DNA of 64,000 nt from Mauremys mutica (GCF_020497125.1 NC_059073.1:142547012-142611011); one strand, 5' to 3'; positions 12,605 to 23,157 are shown, counted from the stretch's first letter. A program made the numbers and translations. The notes: generated by a model not told the origin, from the letters alone.

Positions 12605-12830
12605 GGCCAGGGTTCGGACACTAACCTAGGTTCAGGAGATGTCTGTTCAATTCTCCACTCCATCACAGACTCTGTGAGACACCTTGGGAAAGTCACTTGG
12701 CTTCTCTAAGCCTCAGTACCCCATCTGTACCAATGGCGAGAGTAGCACTGCACCACCTCATAGGGCTGTTGTGAGGATAAATATATTAAAGCCCTGAGAG
12801 GTGCTCAGATACCTTGGGACTGGAGGACAT
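12605..12830 (+). mobile_element. MIR-like SINE
   Basis: Core features CACCTTGGGAAAGTCACTTG, CTAAGCCTCAGTACCCCATC and GGGCTGTTGTGAGGATAAAT in MIR order. Confidence 0.8.
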
Positions 12831-14658
12831 ATGGCTACATAAGATGCATTGCTTTAGACGTCCAATGCCATTGTACAAATTTATTAGCTAACAAAACGGT
12901 TTTAAAAAGGGACTTCCCTTCAAAGATGATCTAAAAAAAATGGAGCATTTTAAGCAACAGAAGAAAATAAAGCCTACAACAATTGCAGCTAGGAAAGAAA
13001 AAAATTGCTGGCTTGCTTAATCCATGCTCGTAACACCCCTCCCCCTCCACTGACATCCATCTGCTTTCAATAATGCACTGTACACAGCTGTTCTACCTAG
13101 CAGAGCTACAGCAACAGAGTTATTCCTTATTCCAGGCAATATCCTGTAAACATTTCCTTGAGAGACCCTCCACTTTAGCTTGTGGAGAATTCCTACACTG
13201 TTGTGCACTGAAGCATCTAGCAAGGTTTATTATGGTGGCATCGGGAACATGCAGGTTTCTTCCGACCCCCTTTCAATAAACTTCCAAAGAAAATAAAGTA
13301 ATTCTGATGAGAAATGAATGACTGTTGCTGACTGGTGGGCCAACAGAATGGATGGTTTGTTTCAAAACCAGGCAGGAAGCGCTTTTGTTCAGATCAATTA
13401 TCGACAACCAGGACCAGATTATTACAGATGCTGAGCACTGAACTCTAGATGAAGTCAGTGGGAACTCAACGGTTCTACAGTCAGACATTTACAGTCCAAA
13501 ACTGAGACAGATGTGGGAAAGCTGTGGGTTGCTTTGGCCTCATTAGCCAAAGGACATTGCCTTTAACTTTGGATTCAGAGGCAGTTACTGCTCCCTGCTA
13601 ACGCAGCAAGAGAAAAGGTAATGGGGCGAGGGTGGAGGAAGTAGGATAGATCAGTATTTTCTTTAATTGACAAGTAATAGGCACCTATCACCTACATCTC
13701 TAAAGAAAGCCATAGCTTCACACCTTGCATGTTGCACTTAATATGGCCTAACAGTATCAAATTAACTAAATGATTTGGGGTGCTTTAATTTTTGGGTACT
13801 TGACTGAGACACCTTGAAAGGGGCTGATTTTCAGAGCATGGGTGCTCAGTGCTTTCTAAACAACAGGGCCCTTTAAGGGGTCTCAAGCTAGGCATTCAAA
13901 TATTAACCACCCCACCCCCCCCACCCCCAAAAATCACTAGTTACATTTTAACCGTACTATTTTATAGCAAAAAAGCTGCACACCACCATAGCCTGTGGAA
14001 GTATTATGATTTTGGAATACTATCACCATGGCCAAGATCATGCTTAATTATTATAGTAAAGTTTCAACAAATATACATCACTAGGCTGAACACTGAAGCC
14101 ATGAAAAAAAAAAAATCCTGAGAGATGTTTGTAGGTGGTGAGCTGGGGAAGTGGGGAGAATAAATCAGATGCACTGTTATCCAACAGAGACTCAGACTGC
14201 CTAGTCACACTGCATCGGAAGTATGACATTCAGAGAATTAGTGTCCTGTCGTCCCCCCCACCAAAAAAAATAAAAATAAAAGGCAGAAATCCATAACATT
14301 AGTATGGCAGCAAACAGATTCTGACTATTCCATAGCTCAATAAGGCCAAAAGAGCCTGCGTTTAGATCATCATCTGTGTTGATCAGAGCAGTGTTTTACG
14401 ATCACCTGCTGCATCTCTGCTACAGCAGAAACAAGCAGTGCCTCTGACAATTCAGCTTCCTTTACAAGTCTGGAGTTGGGAATGGGTTTGGACTAAACAG
14501 AAGTATCGTTTGAAAGAGCATGCAGCTTATCATTAAAAGGAGCTTGGAGCTGACCTGTGCCTTAGAAAATGAGAGTCACATGGAGCTAAAGAAGAAGAGG
14601 AAGAGGCTGAATTTTGACAAGTTAAACAAAAAATTGCCTGTGCAGGAACTATGTAGAG

Positions 14659-15024
14659 CAGGGGTTCTCAACCTTTTTCTTTCTAAGCCCCTCACCAACA
14701 TACTATAACACCACAGCTCACCCGTGCCACAATAACAGCTTTTCTGAGTATAAAAATCTAGGGTCGGCGTTAACAGGTAGCAAGCAGGGCAATTGCCTGT
14801 GACCCCATGCCACACGTGCCCCCACAAAACTACACTGCTCAGGCTTCGGCTTCAGGCCTGGGTGGTAGGGCTCAGGGCCCTGGGCTTCAGCCCTATGCAG
14901 TGGGGCTTCGGCTTTCTACCTTGGGCCCCAGCAAGTCTAATGCTCGCCCTGCTTAGCAGGCCCCACAAATCTGCTCACAGCCCTCCCCCCAACCAGAGGG
15001 CTCCAGACCCCTGGTTGAGAACCA
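14659..15024. mobile_element. hAT-like MITE
   Basis: The ends CAGGGGTTCTCAACC and (reversed) GTGGTTCTCAACCAGGGG are the Charlie-like hAT terminus. About 366 bp, GC-rich centre, no transposase. The duplication has decayed. Confidence 0.65.
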
Positions 15025-15162
15025 CACTAACATTAGTGATGTTATGGAAATCCTTGCTAGGATTCTCCTACCATCCACCTCGTTGGGTCCCTAAAGCAGA
15101 AATTTTCAGGAAAGACTTGCTCTCTTTTAGGCACAAAGACTATATTTTCCCCTAAACACGGT

Positions 15163-15809
15163 TGTGACGAAGTGGGTCTGGTTTGAATGTTTCCTCTGAA
15201 TACTGTGTTGGTGCCTCAGCTCTGGCTGACCCTCTGTCACTTGGCAACTAAAGGCCAGGCCCTTTCCCCCTGCCAGGGGATGCTAAAGGTGTTGGAGATA
15301 GAGAGATCAGGTGACCTCCTGGCCCGGGAAAGAGACAAAGCCGAGAGAGATGGGGCTGGAGGGGGTTTGGGAGTTTTTTGGAAGCTGGCTGGAAAATGGA
15401 GGGAAGCCCCGAGGAGGCTCGGGCCTCTCAATGGGGCGATGGCCTCCCTGGGGCCCCAGATGGACCGAACTAAAGGAGGTCCTGTTGTCTGTACCAGCAA
15501 GACCTGTTTTGGACTGTGTTCCTGTCATCTAAATAAACCTCTGTTTTACTGGCTGGCTAAGAGTCACGTCTGACTGCGAAGTGGGAGTGCGGGACCCTCT
15601 GGCTTCCCCAGGACCCTGCCTGGGCGGACTCGCTGTGGGAAGCGCATGGAGGGGCACATGCTGAATGCTCCAAGGAGAGACCCAGGAGGTGAAGACACGA
15701 GAGCTTCTTGCCCTGAAGATAGTCTGCTCCAAGGGAGAGGGGGCTCCCCAAAGTCCTGACTGGCTTTGTGGGGAGCAGTTCCAGAGCATCGCCCGGGGAC
15801 TCCGTGAGA
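15163..15809 (+). mobile_element. Probable solo LTR
   Basis: It begins TGTGACGAAGTGGG, has AATAAA at 15532-15537 followed by CTCTG, and ends near GGGACTCCGTGAGA (expected ...CA). Flanks ACGGT (15158-15162) and AGGGT (15810-15814) could be a 5-bp duplication with one mismatch. No internal region, so a solo LTR left by recombination; ERV or gypsy origin not determined. Confidence 0.55.
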
Positions 15810-16235
15810 AGGGTTCACTGTAAAACCAGGGGGGTCTGCAGCAGAGAGATACTAAGAAAACAGAAAGCATTAGAGAACACCCAGTCCAGCCTGCAAGAGA
15901 GCCGGATGTGAATGAACACCTCAGGACCATACTGGGGATACTCTCACTCAAATGGAAACCTGAAACAGGTTTTGAAATGCCCTGTGGTAATAAGTATGCA
16001 CCTATATCAATATACACACAATGCCAGTTATTATATAATATGTAAATAAACACAGTACAGCTGTAAACGTGTGTATCACAAATACAAAGAGATGGCTTTG
16101 TGCCACACAGCAGCCTGCCATCCCATTGGGAATTAACAGCATTGACAAAGGACACAAGGGTTCCAACCCCAAATACAGTTTGTTACCCTAACCTGAGGGG
16201 GTCAGTCTTCTCTTATACTTTGACAAGACTGGTAT

Positions 16236-16446
16236 AAAAGACGGTTACTCACCGTAGTAACTGTTGTTCTTCGAGATGTGTTGCTCCTATCCATTCCAGT
16301 TAGGTGTGCGCGCCGCGCGTGCACGGCATCTCGGAACTTTTTTACCCTAGCAACACCGGCGGGCCGGCTGGGCGCCCCCTGGAGTGGCGCCGCTATGGCG
16401 CTGAATATATACCCCAGCCGGCCCGTCCGCTCCTCAGTTCCTTCTT
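16236..16446. repeat. DIRS 3' inverted terminal repeat (left)
   Basis: Inverted match to 22204-22382. The shared core of about 150 bp differs, as I align it, at one C/T in the CpG-rich GCGCGCCGYGCG stretch; the outermost bases differ between the ends by design. It starts AAAAGACGGTTACTCACC. Confidence 0.9.
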
Positions 16447-16482
16447 GCCGGCTACTCCGACAGTGGGGAAGGAGGGCGGGTC

Positions 16483-16584
16483 TGGAATGGATAGGAGCAA
16501 CACATCTCGAAGAACAACAGTTACTACGGTGAGTAACCGTCTTTTCTTCTTCGAGTGATTGCTCCTATGCATTCCAGTTAGGTG
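16483..16584. repeat. DIRS internal complementary region
   Basis: 16483-16545 is the exact reverse complement of the left end 16236-16298 (63/63). 16546-16584 is the exact reverse complement of the right end 22344-22382 (39/39). The two halves abut, so this region bridges both termini, as in the DIRS model where it serves as template for joining the ends of a circular intermediate. Confidence 0.93.
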
Positions 16585-16595
16585 ATTCCCAAGCC

Positions 16596-17700
16596 TTACC
16601 TAGGCGGTGGGGTCGGAGTGAGACGTGGCGGAGTGTAAAACCGCTGAGCCGAAGGCTGCGTCGTCTCGAGACTGTTGCACCAACGCGTAGTGGGAGGTGA
16701 AGGTATGGACCGAAGACCAGGTGGCCGCTCGACAGATGTCCTGGATCGGAACGTGTGCCAGGAAGGCAGCCGACGAGGCATGCGCCTTCGTCGAGTGTGC
16801 GGTGAGGCGGCGTGGCGGCACGCGAGCAAGCTCATAGCAGGTTCGGATACACGCGGTGACCCAAGAGGAAATCCGCTAGGAGGATATCGGCTCGCCCTTC
16901 ATGTGGTCAGCAACCGCTACGAACAGCTGGGGCGAACGCCGGAATGGTTTAGTCCGCTCGATGTAGAAAGCGAGCGCCCTGCGGACATCGAGGGTGTGCA
17001 GCTGTTGCTCCCGAGGCGAGGCATGCGGCTTCGGGAAGAACACCGGGAGGAAAGTCTCCTGGTTGAGGTGGAAGGCTGACACCACCTTTGGGAGGAAGGC
17101 CGGATGTGGTCGAAGCTGCACCTTGTCCCCGTGGAAGACGGTGTATGGCGGACCAACCGTCAGAGCGCGGAGCTCAGAAACTCGTCTCGCTGATGTAATG
17201 GCGACAAGGAAGGCCGTCTTCCAGGAGAGGTAGAGCGGGGAGCATGTGGCCAAGGGCTCGAAGGGGGGACCCATCAGCTTGGCCAGCACGAGGTTCAAAT
17301 CCCAGGTCGGAGCAGGATGCCGGACCGGTGGGTATAAGTGGTCCAGGCCCTTAAGGAAGCGGGAAACCATCTGGTTCGAGAAGATGGACCGACCTTCCAC
17401 CGATGGACGAAAGGCGGACACTGCTGCCAGGTGAACCCTCAGGAAGGAGACCGCCAGACCTTGCTCCTTAAGGTACCAGAGGTAGTCCAGGATAGTAGGG
17501 ACCGGGACTACGAAGGGATTGAGGCCTCGTTGTTCACACCAGAGCGCGAACCTCTTCCATTTCGCCAGATAGGTGGAGCGAGTGGAAGGCTTTCTGCTCT
17601 CTAGCAGGACTTGCTGTACTGCCGCCGAGCAGTCCCTCTCTGCGTGGGTTAACCACTCAGGTACCAAGCTGTAAGATGGTCGGACTGCAGGCTTGGATGG
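16596..17700 (-). pseudogene. DIRS tyrosine recombinase, interrupted
   Basis: The meaningful part starts near PSYSLVPEWLTHAERD, inside an open frame that formally begins at 18069. The N-terminal SAM-like arm is STRSTYLAKWKRFALWCEQR. The catalytic core has the first Arg in ITSARRVSELRAL. A TAG at plus 16876-16878 stops the frame, which then resumes in the same frame: the second box reads HSTK (codons near 16797-16786) where the family has HxxR, then DICRAATW and the nucleophile Tyr near 16689 (HTFTSHY). The stop plus the Arg-to-Lys change make this copy almost certainly inactive as a recombinase. Confidence 0.82.
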
Positions 17701-18550
17701 CGGAGCCTGCCGAAGTCCTGGGTGATGAGGTCCGGCCACACCGGAAGGGGGATGGGATCCCGAACGGAGAGCTCGAGCAGCAAGGAGTACCAATGCTGCC
17801 TCGGCCAGGCCGGAGCTACGAGAATGACGGTGGCTCTGTCCCTCCGCAGCTTCTGAAGCACTCGGTGAACGAGCGGGAACGGAGGGAAGGCGTAGAGTAG
17901 GCGATTTTTCCAGGAATACAGGAAGGCGTCCGACAGGGAGCCCGGCGAGTGACCCCGGAACGAGCAAAACAGGTGGCACTTCCTGTTCTCCTTGGACGCG
18001 AATAGGTCTACTTGGGGAAACCCCCACCTCTGGAAGATCGTGTGCACGACATCTGGACGGAGGGACCACTCGTGGGAGAGGAACGACCTGCTGAGATGGT
18101 CAGCCAGCGTGTTCTGCACTCCCGGAAGAAAGGACGCTTCCAGGTGAATGGAGTGGGTCACGCAGAAGTCCCACAGGAGCATCGCTTCCTTGCAGAGGAG
18201 GGAGGAGTGGGCTCCGCCCTGCTTGTTCACGTAGAACATTGCTGTCGTATTGTCCGTGAACACTGTCACACAGCGGCCTTGCAGGTGGGTGCAGAAGGTG
18301 CGACAGGCCAGACGGATCGCTCGCAGCTCGCGTACATTGATGTGGAGAGCGAGCTCCTGCGGCGACCACAGACCTTGGGTGTGAAGGTCGCCCAGGTGAG
18401 CCCCCCAACCGAGTGCTGAGGCATCCGTGGTCAGCGTGGCGGACGGGCGAGGCGGATGGAACGGGACTCCCGCACAGACGACCTGCGGGTCTAGCCACCA
18501 GTCGAGGGAGTCGAGGGTCTGCCTGGAGACTGACCACCATATCGATGGGA
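17649..18550 (-). pseudogene. DIRS RNase H and adjacent C-terminal domain
   Basis: An open frame (formally from 18626) whose meaningful part starts near WWSVSRQTLDSLDWWLDP. RNase H: LTTDASALGWGAHLG, NVRELRAIRLA, VFTDNTTAMFYVNKQGG and LADHLSR, the D-E-D-D set. It is followed by the DIRS-typical segment with VDLFASKENRKCHLFCS and APAWPRQHWYSLLLEL. It ends at 17649, overlapping the start of the recombinase region in another frame, as usual in DIRS elements. Confidence 0.85.
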
Positions 18551-19566
18551 TCGCGATTCGGTCGGTACACCGACGCGAGCCAAGACTGGAACGGGCGGAG
18601 GTGGAGCCGCGCGTACGCGGTGACATACGTGCATGATGCCATGTGGCCTAGGAGGCGGAGGCAGGAGCGCACCGTCGTGGTCGGGAAGGAGACGAGGTCC
18701 CGGATGATGGAGACCATGGTCTGATGTCGAGATTGTGGCAGGCAGGCTCGGGCTATCACGGAGTCGAGGACCGCTCCAATGAACTCCACCCGCTGTGACG
18801 GAACCAAAGTGGACTTCTCGGCGTTGATGAGAAGCCCGAGCCGTCGGAAGAGGGACAGAATGTCTGTCAACTGGCCCATCACCAGCTGTTGAGACTGACC
18901 GCGAACCAGCCAGTCGTCGAGATACGGGTAGACATGTATCCGACGACGGCGGAGGGCTGCGGCAACCACCGCCATGCATTTGGTGAACACCCTCGGTGCG
19001 GTGGAGAGCCCGAACGGCAACACGGCAAACTGGTAGTGGGCGTTGTTGACGACAAACCGGAGGTAACGTCGGTGAGGAGGATAAATCGCGACATGGAAGT
19101 AGGCGTCCTTCATGTCGAGGGCGGCAAACCAGTCTCCCGGATCCAGGGAGGGAATGATGGTCCCCAAGGTAACCATGCGAAACTTGGGCTTGAGCAGGAA
19201 CTTGTTCAGCTCGCGAAGGTCCAGGATAGGACGTAGCCCCCCTTTCGCTTTGGGGATGAGAAAATAACGGGAGTAGAATCCCCTGCCCCGCCTGTCTTGA
19301 GGCACTGCCTCTATGGCACCCACGCTCAACAGAGTCTGGACCTCCTGTAAGAGGAATTGCTCGTGAGAGGGGTCCCTGAAGAGGGACCGGGAGGGTGGGT
19401 GGGAAGGCGGGGGTGAAACAAATTGAAGGCGGTATCCCGACTGGACTGTCTGAAGCACCCAGCTGTCTGTTGTTAATTGGGACCACGCCGAAAAGAAATG
19501 GGAAAGGCGGTTGTAAAATAAAGGGGAAGGATCCGGTAGGGAGAGTGATGGGCCGTTCTCGAGCAT
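18540..19566 (-). pseudogene. DIRS reverse transcriptase
   Basis: The ORF begins MLENGPSLSLPD at 19566. RT blocks: GFYSRYFLIPKAKGGLRPIL, LRELNKFL, WFAALDMKDAYFHVAI, FAVLPFGLSTAPRVFTK, the catalytic YPYLDDWLV and LGLLINAEKS, then the connection region SCLRLLGHMAS. All RT motifs are intact. The conserved reading leaves this frame near 18540 (DPIDMVVS here; SRQTLDSLDWWLDP in the RNase H frame), so RT and RNase H are separated by a frameshift. The open frame formally runs on to 18100 with unrelated residues. Confidence 0.88.
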
Positions 19567-19570
19567 CCCA

Positions 19571-20270
19571 TCAAAAGGCCTGCTTGGCCCCCTGAGGGGC
19601 CTTGGAAGAGGCCTGGCCCTGGCTACGCCGATTGCCGGAAGGACGACGGCGATTTTGAGCCGGTCGCCGGCTATTGTATGGCCTATAGCGTTGCTGGTAG
19701 AAGGGCCGGGAGGGTTGCTGCCGGAAGGACCTGCGTTGTGTCGCCGGCGTGTGCATCCCTAGGGTGCGGATGGCAACGTGACCGTCCTTTAGGGTCTGGA
19801 TCCGGGAATCTGTCTTTTCGGAAAAAAGACCCTGCGTGTCGAAGGGCAGGTCCTGCAGTGTATATTGCACCTCCAGTGGCAGGGTGGAGGACTGCAGCCA
19901 GGCGATGCGCCGCATCGACACGCCGGAGGCTAAGGTCCGAGCTCCGGAGTCCGCAGCGTCAAGGGCTGCCGTGATGGAGGACCTAGATGATCTCCTTCCC
20001 TCCTCTAACATCGCCGTGAACTCCTGGCGGGAGGCTGACGGCAGGAGCTCCGTGAACTTTGCCAGGGACGTTAGGATATCAAAGACGTATCTGGCTAGGA
20101 GGACCATCTGGTTAGCAATACGCATCTGTAGGCCACCCGCCGAGTAGACCTTGCGGCCTAGCAGGTCCATGCGCCGGGCGTCCTTGGACTTCGGCGCAGG
20201 GGCAGGTTGACCGTGCCTCTCGCGGTCGTTAACCGATTGCACCACCAAGGAGTCCGGGGTTGGGTGGGTA
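19571..20270 (-). pseudogene. DIRS Gag, C-terminal segment
   Basis: From THPTPDSLVVQSVN through RMDLLGRKVYSAGGLQMRIA and MVLLARYVFDIL (the DIRS Gag helix block) to a basic Arg/Gln-rich tail (RPAQNRRRPSGNRRSQGQ). The open frame formally begins at an ATG at 20284, but that start is an artefact of the frameshift. It ends 5 bases before the RT ORF begins. Confidence 0.75.
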
Positions 20271-20993
20271 TAAAAGGTACTCATAGCCCGTAGGGGGAAC
20301 TGAGTATTTACGCTCGACCCCTCGGGCCGTGGGAGGGATGGAAGCGGGTGTTTGCCAAAGTGTGGTGGCGTTCTTTTGGATTGTTTTCACAAAGGGCAAC
20401 GCCACCCGCACGGGAGTGTCCGCACCAACCACGTTGGTAATAGGGTCCTCGTCCTCTTGGACCTCCGCTACTGGGAGATCCATGGCCGTCGCCACCCGGC
20501 GAAGCAGGTCCTGGTGGGCCTTCAGGTCAATGGGCGGCGGCTCCTTGGTCGAAGTACCGGCCACCGCCTCGTCTGGGGAGGACGATGAGGACAAGCCCTG
20601 CACGACGGCCTCCTCCGCAGGGGCCGCTGACCGCGCCTCGGCTGGGTCGTGCTGCACGGAGGACCGGCGGTCCGGCGGAACGGAGGGCTCACGTCGAGGC
20701 GAAGGGGCCGCCTGGCTAACCGTTGCCTCGGGGGCCCTGCGCTCGGAGGCCGAGTCTCTCGGGGGAAACGGTACCCCCTGCGCTTCATACTGGGCCCAGG
20801 GAACCCAGAAGCCCCACTTTTGAGCCCCTTGAGGATCACCGTGAGGGGTCGGTGGCAAGTGCGCATTACTGTCCGCGCCGGAGGCCACCGATGCCGGGCG
20901 GGATGGCCAAGGAGGTGCTGAGGCGCTGACGGATTCTACCACCGAAGGCGGTAGTCTGTCCGCAGATGGTGCCGAGAAACAGTGTCTGTCCAT
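20229..20993 (-). pseudogene. DIRS Gag, middle segment
   Basis: Continues the SR segment in frame. An acidic/Ser-rich part (SSSSPDEAVAGTS) is followed by the conserved DIRS Gag block HQDLLRRVATAMDLPV, ALPFVKTIQKNATTLWQTPA and PPTGYEYLLYP. After that the conserved reading shifts to another frame (THPTPDSLVVQSVNDRER in the next segment), so a frameshift lies near 20265. Confidence 0.75.
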
Positions 20994-21338
20994 TCGGTAC
21001 CGGGACGGTGACCGAGACCGTCGGCCACCGCGGTGCCGGGAGCTCGACTGGTGCCGGGAGCTCGACCGGGAGCGGGATCTGCGGTGCCGGGAATGGCTGC
21101 GAGAGTCGCGGTGCCGGGAATGGTGCCGGGACTGAGACCTCCGACGGTGCCGACGCGACGGCGATCGGGACCTGGATCGGTGCCGAGAGTGCGACCGGTA
21201 CCGGGACGACGAACGGTGCCGGGACTCCGACCGGCGTCGGGATGGCGACCGGTACCGGGACGGCGAGCGGTGCCGAGAGCGAGATCGGCGGGATGGCGAC
21301 CTTCGTCGGGACCGGGAGCGTGACCGGGACCGGGAGCG
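20994..21338 (-). pseudogene. DIRS Gag, Arg/Ser-rich (SR-like) segment
   Basis: In the frame that runs into the next Gag segment, about 115 codons encode almost only Arg, Ser, His and Pro in SR/RS dipeptides (for example RRSRSPSRYR just before 20994 and SRHHSRHRDSRSHSRHRR upstream). A TGA at plus 21339-21341 interrupts the frame at its start, after DRRHR. The alternative Pro/Val-rich reading over the same bases is judged a shadow. The composition resembles splicing-factor RS domains; the role in a transposon Gag is unknown, with RNA binding or nuclear targeting the obvious guesses. Confidence 0.65.
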
Positions 21339-21376
21339 TCATCTGTGCCGGCGGTCCGTGGAGGGCGGCCGGATCA

Positions 21377-22021
21377 TCATTGCCGGTTTGCCTGCAGACG
21401 CGACAGCCCGCACCGGCGGTGCCGGGGGCTCGGTGCATCTACAAGCTGTATCAGCTCACGCGCCGCGGAGAAAGTCTCCGGCGTCGACGGCAGTCGCGGC
21501 TCAACCGCGGACGGTGCCGGGGAGCGTGGTGGTGCCGGACTCGACGGCCCTTGCGGCGCCGGAGTCAACGGCCCGGTGCCCGCCTGGTGCACGGCCACCG
21601 CGGGAGTGGCAGGTGGCGCAACAGTCTTGGCTGAGTCCTCAGCGCGGGACTTAGCGATCGCCTTCGCCAGCCTGCGCTTCCTAGCAGGCGAAAGGGAGCG
21701 GTGCCGGGTCTTCGGAGCCGCCGGCTGAGGCTGCGGCGCCGCGGTGCCGGAACGGCTCGGAGCAGCCGGTGCGCTCTGCACCGATGAGGCTCTCGGTGCC
21801 AGCGCGCCCGGTGCCGGGGACTGTAACGACGCCTCCATGAGGAGCTGCTTAAGTCTATAGTCCTGCTCCTTACGTGTTCTCGGCTTGAAGGCAGAACAGA
21901 TCTGATACTTGTCTGTCCGATGGCCCTCGCCGAGGCAACGAAGACAGGCGTCGTGCGGGTCCCCGATGGGCATAGGCCTCTGGCAGATTGTGCAGGGCTT
22001 AAAGCCCGGTGCCTTGGGCAT
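21377..22021 (-). pseudogene. DIRS Gag, N-terminal zinc-finger part
   Basis: A 214-residue ORF starting MPKAPGFKPCTICQRP. It has a Cys/His cluster C10-C13-H23-C26-C29-H34 (CTIC, then CLRCLGEGH), probably a nucleic-acid-binding finger, then a basic RKRR stretch and a long Pro/Ala-rich linker. The start lies about 360 bp inside the right end, as expected for the first ORF. The frame closes at 21377, and the Gag continuation lies in another frame from about 21440, so a frameshift is inferred there. Confidence 0.75.
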
Positions 22022-22203
22022 GAGCCCGCACCGGGAGAGGAAAGGGAGGGGAAACCCCCCCTAACCTTAACACTAAACCTAACTAACTATAACAACTATC
22101 TACACGAACTAAGAACTAACTATATACAAAAAACCTTTAGCGAAAGCTAGGGTAGTGGAGGACAGAGAGCACTCCACAGTTCCAACTGGCCGTCACGGGC
22201 GGT

Positions 22204-22382
22204 AAGAAGGAACTGAGGAGCGGACGGGCCGGCTGGGGTATATATTCAGCGCCATAGCGGCGCCACTCCAGGGGGCGCCCAGCCGGCCCGCCGGTGTTGC
22301 TAGGGTAAAAAAGTTCCGAGATGCCGTGCACGCACGGCGCGCACACCTAACTGGAATGCATAGGAGCAATCACTCGAAGAAG
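22204..22382. repeat. DIRS 5' inverted terminal repeat (right)
   Basis: Reverse complement of the left repeat. The outer 39 bases (22344-22382), ending TCACTCGAAGAAG, are specific to this end and copied in the internal complementary region. Confidence 0.9.
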
Positions 22383-22473
22383 AACTTGTTGTGCCAATGA
22401 AGTCTCATGTATTGAGCTAGAATTGTGTTCACAATACGGAGTCTTTAAGAGTAAATAAATACATACATAATAC

Positions 22474-22790
22474 CTCGCTTGTCATCTGTAGATCTCAAAG
22501 CGCTTTATGAAGGAGTCAGTATCATTATCCGGGGTGCTGGAACAATTTGTATAGTGGGATGTTGAGAGCCATTGAACCAAACTATAAACCCTGTATATGA
22601 TGGAAACTACTTCAAGCTAGGGGGCGCGGCAGCACCCTTAGTGCTAGCACCTATGTCATTATCCCCATTTTACAGATGGGGAACTTTATTCGGCCATATT
22701 CAGACCTCTTACCATGCTGCAATCAATGAGACTACCTTGAGAAGAATAGTAAAATCAGTAGCACCAGAATCTGGTGCACAGCATCAATTG
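22474..22790 (-). mobile_element. SINE/MIR-like fragment interrupted by a tiny MITE
   Basis: The flanking sequence GATCTCAAAGCGCTTTATGA and CCATTTTACAGATGGGGAAC is the antisense core of a common SINE; the two halves are separated by 22531-22655. Confidence 0.6.
22531..22655. mobile_element. Small hAT-like MITE (about 125 bp)
   Basis: The ends GGGGTGCTGGAACA and (reversed) TAGGTGCTAGCAC are inverted. It is flanked by the 9-base direct repeat TCATTATCC (22522-22530 and 22656-22664), compatible with the 8-bp duplication of hAT elements. Confidence 0.65.
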
Positions 22791-23113
22791 TGAATAAAAT
22801 ATGAGCATTAGCGTGAAGTATCATGAACTACCAAAAACAAATTAAATACCTTAGAGAGTCACCTTAGAGAGTCACCCTAAAGCCTTGCACAACACCATGG
22901 TTGACATTAACCAAAACTTCATGAGATGAATAAATATAAAGATCAGAAGGAACAATTTGATTGTATTTGTGGATTGATCCTGCTTTAAGTTTATTCCCCT
23001 TCCTTTTTTCTTAAATGAAGCTTCCTCCCCCCCACCACCACCCGGCCCTCTCTTCTTTTTCATTATATTATATATTTCCCATCCCCCCAAGTGCTTTTAC
23101 TGAATATTGTAAC

Positions 23114-23137
23114 AACCACCACCACCACCACCACCAC
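23114..23137. repeat. (ACC)n microsatellite
   Basis: Eight CCA/ACC units. Confidence 0.9.
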
Positions 23138-23157
23138 GGCGGCAACATCTAAGGACC

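Larger units (their letters stand above)
16236..22382 (-). mobile_element. DIRS-type tyrosine-recombinase retrotransposon, full length but coding-decayed
   Basis: 6147 bp with inverted terminal repeats (16236-16446 and 22204-22382), an internal complementary region (16483-16584), and minus-strand gag, reverse transcriptase/RNase H and tyrosine recombinase regions in DIRS order. DIRS elements integrate by recombinase through a circular intermediate and make no target-site duplication (family knowledge); none is seen. The ends and complementary region are perfectly preserved, while the ORFs have at least three frameshifts and two stops. It has the same orientation as AAK1, between the HRD and DFG exons. 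Confidence 0.93.

Noticed and set aside
15187..16155. ORFs of 128 and 208 residues around the solo LTR
   Set aside because: They lie in LTR sequence and flank with no protein motif.
16483..16584. A third inverted terminal repeat or solo-repeat insertion
   Set aside because: Its two halves match opposite ends of the same element exactly, which is the DIRS internal complementary region.
18491..19486. 331-residue minus-strand ORF
   Set aside because: It is the RT region read in another frame; no RT motif appears in it.
20866..21438. 190-residue Pro/Val-rich ORF (minus strand) with LPVPV-type repeats
   Set aside because: It overlaps the SR-rich Gag frame; the repeats are the same RS-codon DNA read one base off.
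20966..21634. 222-residue plus-strand Gly/Thr-rich ORF and its neighbours
   Set aside because: Antisense shadow of DIRS Gag in very GC-rich DNA.
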